Positions 56,949-64,000 of a stretch of DNA of 64,000 nt are shown piece by piece. The notes beneath the pieces are model-generated. The model was not told the DNA's origin. It worked only from the letters and a program-made list of their open reading frames with translations, and did no database searches. This stretch comes from CAWFFV01 sp963814985. Its GTDB lineage: Bacteria > Chloroflexota > Ktedonobacteria > Ktedonobacterales > Ktedonobacteraceae. The stretch spans positions 41,775 to 105,774 of the forward strand of contig CAWFFV010000051.1 in assembly GCA_963814985.1 (NCBI GenBank), given 5' to 3'. Both the position numbers and the translations under genes were made by a program. Numbering within the stretch: position 1 is the stretch's first letter; each line of letters opens with the position of its first letter.

Positions 56949-57361
56949 AAATGCTTGTTCTCCCTCCTTTCTGAGAGTGGATAGAAAAAACCTTCGGTGA
57001 ACCCACCGAAGGCTGAGGAGAGATCTTATTCTGTTCTACATGGTACAATCCTTCTCTACCCTTTTTTAGGAGGAGAACAGAGGATACCTGCTTCTGAATA
57101 ATCATCCCCTCGGCAAGTTGATAGGTACACACTATCACTTCGATGCCTGCAGGCATACTTGCTGTCTTCGGTCGATGAATGTACCAGTTAGAGCCAACCC
57201 TTGGATTGACGCTGATCTGATTGCCATTCAATGGTCTGGCGGAGGGAATCGTCCTTAGAGAAGAACCAGTTCTTGACTGGCTCAACAGCTACGTTCCTCA
57301 GTGCCAGGGTTGGCCTGGAGAAATGATCGGATACGTCATTTCTCTTTCCGTTACCAATCTT
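56949..57361 (-). promoter_or_regulatory. rplJ leader region
   Basis: A 413-base untranslated stretch between rplA and rplJ. It ends in a terminator-like attenuator near the ribosome binding site. That layout is typical of L10 leaders, where L10 binding to the mRNA controls rplJL. I cannot align it with the L10-leader consensus by eye. The 176-residue frame through it has no protein features. Confidence 0.5.
56984..57012 (-). terminator. Attenuator upstream of rplJ
   Basis: On the minus strand CCTTCGGTG-GGTT-CACCGAAGG is a perfect 9-bp stem with a 4-base loop followed by TTTTTTC, a textbook intrinsic terminator. It lies only about 35 bases before the rplJ start codon, so it must be bypassed for expression. 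That fits attenuation of rplJL. Confidence 0.8.
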
Positions 57362-58069
57362 TTAGGATTTAAGAGCGAGCGCCGATGGCACATCCAGACG
57401 AATGCTGGGTGACATCGTAGATGAAAGCACCACACTTTTGACGTAAGTACCCTTTGCACCAGAAGGGCGGGCACGTACTACAGCATCAACAACGGACGTG
57501 ATATTCAACATCAGCGCATCTTCGTTGAACGAAAGCTTTCCCGCAGGGATATGTAGAAGAGCGGTCTTATCGACCTTAAACTCGACGCGACCTGCTTTGA
57601 CGTCACGAATGGTCTTGGCGAGATCGAAAGTGATGGTCCCGGCTTTGGGACTGGGCATCAAGCCACGAGGTCCAAGCTTCTTACCGAGCCTGCCAACTTT
57701 ACCCATCACATCAGGAGTAGCAATGGCAACATCAAAACCCAGCCAGTCGTTTTCAATCTGTTTAATCAGATCATCGAGGCCAACGAAATCTGCACCTGCA
57801 GCCTCGGCCTCACCAACTTTCTCGCCTTGCGCAAAGACCAGGACTTTCACGTCTTTTCCTGTCCCGGCTGGCAGCATAGCTACGCCGCGTACCATCTGAT
57901 CTGCGTGACGGGGATCAACACCAAGTTTCATATGAATCTCGATGGTAGGATCAAACTTAACGTAATTAATTTTTTTAAGGAGTGAAACGGCTTCCTGAGG
58001 CTGATAGAGCTTCGTACTATCTACGAGCTTCTGTGCCTCCAGATATTTTTTTCCGTGTGCTTTTGTCAT
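57362..58069 (-). CDS. rplA: Ribosomal protein L1
   Basis: L1-stalk protein and, in many bacteria, translational repressor of its own operon. Family signatures are NYVKFDPTIEIHMKLGVDPR, VRGVAMLPAGTGK and GKVGRLGKKLGPRGLMPSPK. 235 residues, full length. It follows rplK by 55 bases. Confidence 0.96.
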   Translation of the reverse strand: MTKAHGKKYLEAQKLVDSTKLYQPQEAVSLLKKINYVKFDPTIEIHMKLGVDPRHADQMVRGVAMLPAGTGKDVKVLVFAQGEKVGEAEAAGADFVGLDDLIKQIENDWLGFDVAIATPDVMGKVGRLGKKLGPRGLMPSPKAGTITFDLAKTIRDVKAGRVEFKVDKTALLHIPAGKLSFNEDALMLNITSVVDAVVRARPSGAKGTYVKSVVLSSTMSPSIRLDVPSALALKS

Positions 58070-58124
58070 AATCTGTCAGGCCCTCCTTGAGGCTGAATAA
58101 CCGCAGTGACTTTCGGGCAATGCT

Positions 58125-58547
58125 TTAACTAATAGTGATACCCATGCTTCGTGCTGTGCCTTCGATAGTGCGCTCGGCTCCCTCAATATCAATCACATTG
58201 AGGTCCTTCATCTTCAGTTCGGCGATCTCATGTAACTGAGCGCGACTAATCGAGCCAACTTTGGTTTTATTAGGGACTGCTGATCCCTTCTCAACGCCTG
58301 CAGCCGTTCTCAATAAATAGGCAACTGGCGGTGTCTTGGTCACAAATGAGAACGAGCGATCTTCATAGATGGTAATTTCGGCAGGAATGATCATACCAGC
58401 CTGCTCAGCGGTACGCGCATTGTATTCCTTACAAAACATCATGATATTGACGCCGTGAGGACCAAGCGCAGTACCGATAGGGGGAGCCGGATTGGCTTTC
58501 CCTGCCGTAATCTGTAGCCGCACTACAGCTTTTATACGCTTTGCCAT
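58125..58547 (-). CDS. rplK: Ribosomal protein L11
   Basis: Forms the GTPase-associated centre with L10 and 23S rRNA. Sequence AVVRLQITAGKANPAPPIGT, ALGPHGVNIMMFCKEYNA and the C-terminal IEGAERTIEGTARSMGI are diagnostic. 140 residues. It lies 32 bases after nusG. Confidence 0.96.
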   Translation of the reverse strand: MAKRIKAVVRLQITAGKANPAPPIGTALGPHGVNIMMFCKEYNARTAEQAGMIIPAEITIYEDRSFSFVTKTPPVAYLLRTAAGVEKGSAVPNKTKVGSISRAQLHEIAELKMKDLNVIDIEGAERTIEGTARSMGITIS

Positions 58548-58579
58548 TGTTTGATTTGCCTTTCAAAATGAGTGGTGAA

Positions 58580-59152
58580 CTAAATTTTCTCCACCTGAAG
58601 AAAATCCAATACCACCGGGGTCTCGCGACCGAAAAACGAAACCAACACCGTTACCTTATTTCGGTCCATATTGATATCACTGACCGTGCCGATAAACTCT
58701 GTAAAGGGACCATCGATGACACGTACACTCTGGCCCTTAGAGAAACTGATCTTGGCTTTTGGTTTCTCCGTCTCTTTCGTGACTTGTTTCAAGATCGACT
58801 TGATCTCATGCTCCTGAAGGGGAACGGGACGAGTTCCAGAACCCACAAAACTTGTGACTCCAGGTGTATTCCGTACAACATACCAGGCTTCGTCACTCAT
58901 AATCATTTCTACCAGCACATAGCCGGGAAAGACCTTACGCTGTACAGTTCGCCGCTGGCCCTGTTTGATCTCTACCTCTTCTTCCATTGGCACGATGACG
59001 CGAAATATTTTATTACGCATATCCATCGAGGCAATGCGAGCTTCGAGATGGCTTTTGACTTTATTTTCATACCCAGAATAGGTATGGATAGCATACCAGG
59101 CCCGCTCACCATGTTTCGCTTCAGGCTGTCCACTGGAATGTTCAGTAACCAC
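58580..59152 (-). CDS. nusG: Transcription termination/antitermination factor NusG
   Basis: Binds RNA polymerase and couples it to Rho or the ribosome. NGN domain from WYAIHTYSGYENKVKSHLE to VFPGYVLVEMIM, then the KOW domain SFSKGQSVRVIDGPFTEFIG. I chose GTG at 59152 as start because AGGGGA lies six bases upstream; the ATG at 59167 is also in frame and adds five residues. It lies about 34 bases after secE. Confidence 0.94.
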   Translation of the reverse strand: MVTEHSSGQPEAKHGERAWYAIHTYSGYENKVKSHLEARIASMDMRNKIFRVIVPMEEEVEIKQGQRRTVQRKVFPGYVLVEMIMSDEAWYVVRNTPGVTSFVGSGTRPVPLQEHEIKSILKQVTKETEKPKAKISFSKGQSVRVIDGPFTEFIGTVSDINMDRNKVTVLVSFFGRETPVVLDFLQVEKI

Positions 59153-59185
59153 GGCATTTCCCCTCATGATTTCCAGACAACGGAG

Positions 59186-59560
59186 CTACTTACCATTAAT
59201 CAGTAGAAAGAGTTGAACAAGCCCGAAGTCTGCTGCACCAAGTATGACACTGATGACAAGTGAAAGGGCGATGACCGTAATCGTCATATTCCTGGCTTCT
59301 TCAAAAGTGGGCCATGTCACTTTATGGCGGAGTTCGTAATAGGCATCGAAGGTAAAACGGCCCGCACGGCTGTTGCGTATGCGCAACAGCAGAGAAGATG
59401 ACCCTTTTGTGTCACGACGGGCAGCCTTGCTCTCTTGCTTCGGTTGCTGTTTCCGTTCTTCACTCATGGTCTTTACGGGCTGCTCCTTCTCGCGTGCTTG
59501 AGGCTCAGCGACTTGACTCCGGCCTGCGTTCTTCTTTTTGTCGGCCATTTTGTTTGCCAC
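59186..59560 (-). CDS. secE: Preprotein translocase subunit SecE
   Basis: Small essential subunit of the SecYEG channel. The conserved part is ELRHKVTWPTFEEARNMTITV followed by one membrane segment (VIALSLVISVILGAADFGLV). About 60 hydrophilic, Lys/Glu/Arg-rich residues precede it, longer than in most single-span SecE. Start chosen at GTG 59560 with AAAGG six bases upstream; ATG at 59548 is an alternative. Confidence 0.9.
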   Translation of the reverse strand: MANKMADKKKNAGRSQVAEPQAREKEQPVKTMSEERKQQPKQESKAARRDTKGSSSLLLRIRNSRAGRFTFDAYYELRHKVTWPTFEEARNMTITVIALSLVISVILGAADFGLVQLFLLINGK

Positions 59561-59616
59561 GTTCAACCTTTCTCGATCAGTCGTGACCGTACACCGTGAC
59601 AGTTAGTTGTGCTCGA

Positions 59617-59787
59617 CTACTTAGTTTCACGATGGGGTACATGTACCCGACAGGTGTTACAAAACTTCTTTAGCTCAAGGCGCTCTGGATTGTTTTTCTT
59701 GTTTTTTGAAGTGCTGTAGTTGCGGCTTTTGCATGTTGTGCAAGCCAGCGTTACCACATTGCGATTTTCTTTGCCTTTGCTTGCCAT
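59617..59787 (-). CDS. rpmG: Ribosomal protein L33 (zinc-binding form)
   Basis: A 56-residue protein read directly from the sequence. It starts MASKGKENRNVVTLACTTCK and ends CNTCRVHVPHRETK, with the typical middle YSTSKNKKNNPERLELKKF. The two Cys-x2-Cys pairs form the zinc ribbon of the C+ form of L33. GGAGAA precedes the ATG by five bases. It lies in its usual place between tuf and secE. Confidence 0.93.
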   Translation of the reverse strand: MASKGKENRNVVTLACTTCKSRNYSTSKNKKNNPERLELKKFCNTCRVHVPHRETK

Positions 59788-59910
59788 GTTCTTCTCCGTT
59801 CATGTTTCGGGCCCGGCTTGCCGTCTCTTCGATAGTTGTTATGCTACATTTCGCAGGTAAAGTAGTGGTGGGCGCAATATCCTGCACCCACACGAACGTG
59901 AATAATGCAT

Positions 59911-61116
59911 TTAGCTTATGACCTGTGTGCAGATACCCGCACCAACGGTGCGGCCACCTTCACGGATGGCGAATTTGACGCCTTCTTCCATGGCGACTGG
60001 CTGAATCAGCTCGACGGTCATTTCGATGTTGTCACCAGGGATCACCATCTCGACGCCTTCGGGTAGCTTGATTGCTCCTGTAACGTCTGTAGTACGCACA
60101 TAGAACTGTGGGCGATAGCCATTGAAGAATGGTGTGTGGCGTCCACCCTCTTCTTTAGAGAGTACATACACTTGAGCCTTGAAGGTCTTGTGTGGTTTGA
60201 TCGAACCCGGCTTGGCCAACACCTGCCCACGCTCGATATCGGCACGCTCAACGCCACGCAACAGGCAGCCAACGTTGTCACCTGCCAGCCCTTGATCAAG
60301 TGTCTTCTGGAACATTTCTACGCCCGTTACGATGACTGAGCGGGTATCTTCTCTCATTCCGACGATTTCAACAGACTCGCCAACCTTGACCACCCCACGC
60401 TCGATACGTCCGGTGGCTACGGTTCCACGTCCCTTAATACCAAAGACGTCTTCTACAGGCATCAAGAAGGGCTTGTCGGTTGCACGAGGGGGAGTGGGGA
60501 TATAGGCGTCCACTGCATCCATGAGCTCCCAGATACATTTGGCATCGGGATCGTTACGCGAGAGATCTCCCTTACTCTCCAGAGCTTTGAGGGCTGAGCC
60601 ACGAACGACGGGAACGTCATCGCCAGGGAACTGGTATTTGGAGAGCAGTTCGCGCACTTCCAACTCAACCAGTTCGAGCAACTCTTCATCTTCCATCATG
60701 TCGACTTTGTTGAGGAAGACCACCATCGCCGGGACTTCCACCTGACGAGCCAGCAGCACGTGCTCGCGAGTCTGAGGCATAGGGCCATCAGGAGCACTTA
60801 CCACCAGGATAGCGCCATCCATCTGTGCGGCACCGGTAATCATGTTCTTGATATAGTCAGCGTGACCAGGGCAGTCCACGTGAGCATAGTGACGATTCTG
60901 GGTCTCATACTCCAGATGTGCGATAGCAATCGTAATACCACGCTCGCGCTCTTCCGGGGCCTTATCGATCTGGTCAAAGGCCGTGTACTTAGCAAGCTGA
61001 GCGGCGGCCAGCACCTTCGTGATAGCCGCTGTCAGGGTCGTCTTGCCATGGTCGATATGTCCGATTGTTCCCACGTTCACATGCGGCTTTGTCCGCTCGA
61101 ACTTTTTCTTCGCCAT
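59911..61116 (-). CDS. tuf: Elongation factor Tu
   Basis: GTPase that delivers aminoacyl-tRNA to the ribosome. G1 is GHIDHGKTTL near residue 20, the switch region is RERGITIAIAHLEYET, G3 is DCPGHADYIKNM and G4 is NKVDM. Domain 2 is VEDVFGIKGRGTVATGRIERG and domain 3 includes GGRHTPFFNGYRPQFYVRT. 401 residues. AAAGGAG lies upstream. It follows two tRNA genes in the classic tuf-tRNA arrangement. Confidence 0.97.
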   Translation of the reverse strand: MAKKKFERTKPHVNVGTIGHIDHGKTTLTAAITKVLAAAQLAKYTAFDQIDKAPEERERGITIAIAHLEYETQNRHYAHVDCPGHADYIKNMITGAAQMDGAILVVSAPDGPMPQTREHVLLARQVEVPAMVVFLNKVDMMEDEELLELVELEVRELLSKYQFPGDDVPVVRGSALKALESKGDLSRNDPDAKCIWELMDAVDAYIPTPPRATDKPFLMPVEDVFGIKGRGTVATGRIERGVVKVGESVEIVGMREDTRSVIVTGVEMFQKTLDQGLAGDNVGCLLRGVERADIERGQVLAKPGSIKPHKTFKAQVYVLSKEEGGRHTPFFNGYRPQFYVRTTDVTGAIKLPEGVEMVIPGDNIEMTVELIQPVAMEEGVKFAIREGGRTVGAGICTQVIS

Positions 61117-61367
61117 TTCCTACTGTGGCTCCTTTTGCAAATCTACTTGCGATCAGATGGCAATGGGTATAGACATGCAGCAGCCGTCTCCTGGAAATCT
61201 GATCGTCTAAAGTGGAATAATCTTCTTTTCAATCCTAAATCGAAGGAAGCGACGATCGTTTCAGAAGACGGCAGCAAAAGCTTTGATACATCCTACGCGG
61301 ATTTCCGTGAAGATCAATCCAGTGTTGAAGTTCTCAACAAGTCTAGATATCGTTCAGAAACCACGGG

Positions 61368-61439
61368 AGCCCGTGATGGGAATTGAACCCATGACCCCAG
61401 TCTTACCAAGACTGTGCGCTACCGCTGCGCCACACGGGC
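61368..61439 (-). tRNA. tRNA-Thr (GGT)
   Basis: The 7-bp acceptor stem GCCCGTG/CACGGGC closes. The anticodon stem CAGTC/GACTG encloses TTGGTAA with anticodon GGT. The T arm GGGTTCAATTCCC is present. 72 bases, CCA not encoded. Confidence 0.95.
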
Positions 61440-61471
61440 AAGTCTGACTAAAACCATCCAGATGTGTAAGG

Positions 61472-61552
61472 TGGGCAGTGGAGGATTCGAACCTCCGAAG
61501 CTTTCGCAACTGATTTACAGTCAGTCCCATTTGGCCACTTTGGTAACTGCCC
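61472..61552 (-). tRNA. tRNA-Tyr (GTA)
   Basis: Acceptor stem GGGCAGT/ACTGCCC, anticodon stem ACTGA with loop CTGTAAA (anticodon GTA), a class II variable arm and T arm GGAGGTTCGAATCCTCC. 81 bases, CCA not encoded. It is the first gene of the tRNA-tuf transcription unit. Confidence 0.95.
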
Positions 61553-61597
61553 AGATCAAGAAACACACCGGTGTCGTTTTTAGTGATCGACGCACAC

Positions 61598-61626
61598 ATT
61601 ATAGCCGACCTGTTCTAGCATGTCAA
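61598..61626 (-). promoter_or_regulatory. Consensus sigma-70 promoter for tRNA-Tyr-tRNA-Thr-tuf
   Basis: On the minus strand a perfect -35 TTGACA (61621-61626) and perfect -10 TATAAT (61598-61603) are separated by exactly 17 bases. The tRNA-Tyr 5' end lies about 45 bases downstream. It probably drives the whole translation block. Confidence 0.9.
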
Positions 61627-61790
61627 GCCTTTTTTTGATGAGGTAAATGTTCAAACATTAGAGGAAAAAAAGATCTGAGTCGCAGTTTTTGGATAAGCCC
61701 CGTCTATTCTAAAAAAATAAAAAAGGTGTCAAAGAACTATATAGATTGTTACAAACATAGCTATAAAGTCGCAAATTCGCAGAAAAAGCA

Positions 61791-61834
61791 TTGCGTCTTG
61801 CGCAAATAGCTGGTATAATCTCCAACGTTGGAGA
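61791..61834 (+). promoter_or_regulatory. Promoter with operator palindrome for the toxin-antitoxin pair
   Basis: TTGCGT (61791-61796) and TATAAT (61814-61819) are 17 bases apart with an extended TGG before the -10. The perfect 16-bp palindrome TCTCCAACGTTGGAGA (61819-61834) overlaps the expected transcription start. It is well placed to be the operator of an autoregulated toxin-antitoxin operon. Confidence 0.65.
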
Positions 61835-61922
61835 ATTAAATAAACCCTCACGCCCTTGCGGTTTTTCCGCTACCCGAGATGATATGTATGGCAATTTGGA
61901 TTTGGAATAAGAGGTAGCTTTT

Positions 61923-62147
61923 ATGGCAACGAATTGTGACTTCAGCCGTTCCTCCTTGCTCGACGAGCAGTATCAGCGTGATATGGAACTCATAGCTGTT
62001 GCACTTCAAGAAGAGAGTCAGGATGAACGTGAAGAGCGTCTCAGTCTCGTTGCACGTTCTTGGCCACTTACGAGTGCCTGTTTTCACGCGCAACTTGACT
62101 CTAGTGAGACGCCAGCCTACGCTCCTGTAGCGTTGGCCCGACCGTAG
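61923..62147 (+). CDS. Small acidic protein, candidate antitoxin
   Basis: A 74-residue protein: a helical first half rich in Glu, Asp and Arg (SLLDEQYQRDMELIAVALQ, EESQDEREERLSLVARSW), then a Pro/Ala-rich tail. I do not recognise a named family. AGAGGT lies nine bases before the ATG. It precedes a MazF-like gene by 31 bases and has an operator-like palindrome at its promoter, the usual layout for an antitoxin. Function is inferred from context only. Confidence 0.6.
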   Translation: MATNCDFSRSSLLDEQYQRDMELIAVALQEESQDEREERLSLVARSWPLTSACFHAQLDSSETPAYAPVALARP

Positions 62148-62178
62148 TTATAGCATAAATGTGTAAACGTGAATAACC

Positions 62179-62610
62179 ATGCCTCATCCACCAGAACTTG
62201 CACCGGAAGCTCTGACCTATCAAACGCCAGTGCAATTTGGTATGGTGTACTGGGTGAACTTCGGTTACCCGTCATTGCCTCCGGGCATTGAGGAAAAGCG
62301 CATTCTGGATTGGCATCCGGCTCTCGTTGTTTCGGGAGAGCCTTTTTGCCGCCATGCTGGTGCGGTAAACGTAGTTGCTCTCACGTCCTATCGTGGGAAA
62401 CTGCGCCCGTACCATCATTTACTATTAAAACGTGATTATCCTTTGCTGGATACTGATAGCCTGGTGAAGACGGAGTTAATGTATCCGGTGTTGCGCTCTT
62501 TGCTTGCCGATCAATATACCATTTGCAGGCTGAACGAAGCTGACCTACGTGCAATTATAGGAAAGGTGGCGAATAGTCTGGCAATTACAATGTTCTATTC
62601 ATTACATTAA
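62179..62610 (+). CDS. MazF/PemK-like toxin
   Basis: A 143-residue protein with the MazF-type beta-barrel pattern: QFGMVYWVNFGYP at the start, DWHPALVVSGE, NVVALTSYRGK, then LLDTDSLVKTELMYPVLRSL and IIGKVANSLAI at the C terminus. MazF toxins are ribosome-independent endoribonucleases. The family's usual basic residue after the first strand is replaced by a PSLPPGIEEKR loop, so activity is uncertain. The Shine-Dalgarno is weak (AACGTGAATAACC), which would keep toxin below antitoxin. It is followed by selA 19 bases later. Confidence 0.7.
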   Translation: MPHPPELAPEALTYQTPVQFGMVYWVNFGYPSLPPGIEEKRILDWHPALVVSGEPFCRHAGAVNVVALTSYRGKLRPYHHLLLKRDYPLLDTDSLVKTELMYPVLRSLLADQYTICRLNEADLRAIIGKVANSLAITMFYSLH

Positions 62611-62629
62611 CATTGCCGGAGCAGAGCTT

Positions 62630-64000
62630 ATGACCCTGGATCGTCGCAACCCATTTAGTGCCTTACCTTCTGTTGACACACTGTTGCAATCGAAGATGGG
62701 GCAGGATCTGATTGCGTGCTATTCCTATGATCTGGTTTTGCAAACTCTTCGCACTTGTCTGGCCCAAGCTCGTGCAAGCATTCGGGATGGGATACTTTCT
62801 CCCTCGCCGGATGCTTTATTATTGACTGTGGAACAACACCTGCAACAAAAATTACAACCTCACTTACGTCCTCTTATCAATGCTACCGGTGTGATTCTCA
62901 ATACTAATTTGGGACGCGCACCCCTCAGCCTGGAAGCTGTACTGGCGGTTCAGCAGGTCTCGACCGCTTATGCAAATCTCGAATATGAGCTGGAGAGCGG
63001 AGAACGCGGTTCGCGCCATACACATGTTGCCACGCTTTTACGTGATTTGACAGGGGCGGAGGCGGCGCTGGTGACTAATAATAATGCGGCAGCGGTCCTG
63101 TTAAGTCTGAGTGCGCTGGCATTGGGATGTGAAGTTGTGATTTCTCGTGGCCAACTGGTGGAGATCGGCGGTGGTTTTCGTATTCCCGATGTTATGCGTC
63201 AGAGTGGATGCCACTTAGTAGAAGTTGGTACGACCAATCGAACCCGTCTCAGTGACTATGAAGCTGCGCTTACGGAGCGGACAGCCCTTTTGCTCGTTGT
63301 ACATCCCAGCAATTTTCGCATCACGGGTTTTACGGAGTCTACTTCTGTGAATGCCCTGACTGAGTTGGCACGTCAGCATGGGTTGCTGGTGATGGAAGAT
63401 CTTGGTAGTGGCTGCTTGCTTCAGAGCGAACGCTATGGTTTAGCGCATGAGCCTACACCGCAGGAGAGTATTGCAGCGGGAGCGGATATTGTCTGTTTCT
63501 CTGGTGACAAGTTGCTGGGAGGGCCGCAAGCAGGCATTATTGTCGGCAAGGCACAGGTGATTGCTCGTCTGGCCAGACATCCTTTGATGCGTGCAGTACG
63601 TATTGATAAGATGACACTGGCGGCGCTGGAAGCGACATTACGTCACTATCAATGTGGGCAGGCACAAACGCATATTCCTATATGGCGTATGATCTCCGCT
63701 TCCCCTGCAAAAATTAGCAGTCGCGCCACAAGTTGGGTCTCCCAGCTCTCTGCACAGGGAATTGTAACACGCACACAACACGGAGAATCAACGATTGGCG
63801 GCGGCTCATTGCCAGGTGAAACACTTCCCACAACACTGTTAGCTCTCGAAGCGAACCGCCTGCCGTTTTCCCTGGAAGTTCTGGCGAAACGGTCAGAATG
63901 CGTGATGTGCCCATTGTGGCACGCATTCATCATGATATGCTTTTGTTTGATCCTCGTACGATCCTGGAGGAGCAGGATGCAGAGCTGGTGCAGGCGTTGA
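62630..64000 (+). CDS. selA: L-seryl-tRNA(Sec) selenium transferase SelA, frameshifted and cut by window end
   Basis: PLP enzyme converting Ser-tRNA(Sec) to Sec-tRNA(Sec). Signatures are LINATGVILNTNLGRAPLS, VTNNNAAAVLL, VEVGTTNRTRLSDYE, and the PLP-binding Lys in CFSGDKLLGGPQAGI. Near 63885-63895 the frame appears shifted. The open frame reads an unrelated tail to a stop at 63998-64000, whereas the next frame continues with MRDVPIVARIHHDMLLFDP and then RTILEEQDAELV to the edge, typical of the SelA C terminus. The gene therefore extends beyond the window. It implies a selenocysteine system; tRNA-Sec and selB are not visible here. GGAG lies eight bases before the ATG. Confidence 0.88.
   Translation: MTLDRRNPFSALPSVDTLLQSKMGQDLIACYSYDLVLQTLRTCLAQARASIRDGILSPSPDALLLTVEQHLQQKLQPHLRPLINATGVILNTNLGRAPLSLEAVLAVQQVSTAYANLEYELESGERGSRHTHVATLLRDLTGAEAALVTNNNAAAVLLSLSALALGCEVVISRGQLVEIGGGFRIPDVMRQSGCHLVEVGTTNRTRLSDYEAALTERTALLLVVHPSNFRITGFTESTSVNALTELARQHGLLVMEDLGSGCLLQSERYGLAHEPTPQESIAAGADIVCFSGDKLLGGPQAGIIVGKAQVIARLARHPLMRAVRIDKMTLAALEATLRHYQCGQAQTHIPIWRMISASPAKISSRATSWVSQLSAQGIVTRTQHGESTIGGGSLPGETLPTTLLALEANRLPFSLEVLAKRSECVMCPLWHAFIMICFCLILVRSWRSRMQSWCRR

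Noticed and set aside
60760..61386. 208-residue open frame on the plus strand
   Set aside because: It is antisense to tuf and the tRNA-Thr gene and has no protein-like features.
780..64000. Selenocysteine readthrough to explain interrupted genes, given selA
   Set aside because: The interruptions need a change of reading frame and cannot be repaired by reading UGA as an amino acid.

Overview
The window reads as a chromosomal segment of a Gram-positive-like, multicellular-type bacterium, most consistent with Ktedonobacteria (Chloroflexota). That placement is inference from gene style: TIR-WD40 proteins, several Ser/Thr kinases, PAS/GAF kinases, many dispersed palindromes and a Gly/Arg-tailed PNPase. 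No 16S rRNA gene is present to confirm it.

Layout. 1-0.4 kb: end of a small rhodanese-like operon. 0.8-14 kb: histidine catabolism genes hutI (frameshifted) and hutH. Between them lie a membrane protein, a CDP-alcohol phosphatidyltransferase and a co-directional block of a TIR-WD40 protein, a TIR-only paralogue and a 1443-residue Ser/Thr kinase fused to an FtsK/EccC-like ATPase. These three share an upstream sequence box and lie among parS sites and long palindromes. 14-19 kb: an aminotransferase and the glycolytic set gap-pgk-tpiA. 19-27 kb: decayed accessory DNA, with a broken cholesterol-oxidase-like gene, a tandemly duplicated sensor kinase, an IS4-family element nested in a palindromic repeat and a broken lipoprotein gene. 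28-31.5 kb: dnaG and rpoD. 31.7-33.8 kb: a very dense DnaA-box array with an AT-rich stretch, a likely replication origin or DnaA-titrating locus, followed by a repeat block and a 93-bp palindrome carrying two DnaA boxes. 34-39 kb: a glycogen debranching enzyme, a polar amino-acid ABC transporter and an HD-GYP protein. 40-51 kb: SbcD/SbcC-like nuclease genes, an AAA ATPase with a partner gene and a sensor-type kinase, all carrying frameshifts. 51-61.6 kb: a MaoC pair, uracil-DNA glycosylase and the translation block pnp, rpsO, rplL, rplJ, rplA, rplK, nusG, secE, rpmG, tuf, tRNA-Thr and tRNA-Tyr, whose 5' end has a consensus sigma-70 promoter. 61.8-64 kb: a MazF-like toxin-antitoxin pair and selA, which runs off the window.

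Two themes dominate. (1) Replication and segregation signals: five parS sites between 2 and 16 kb, and 25 exact DnaA boxes between 31.7 and 33.8 kb. (2) Repeats and decay: three repeat families occupy intergenic DNA and in places supply stop codons or C-terminal residues to genes. About twenty frameshifts fall in accessory genes plus hutI and selA, while the translation, glycolysis and replication genes are intact.
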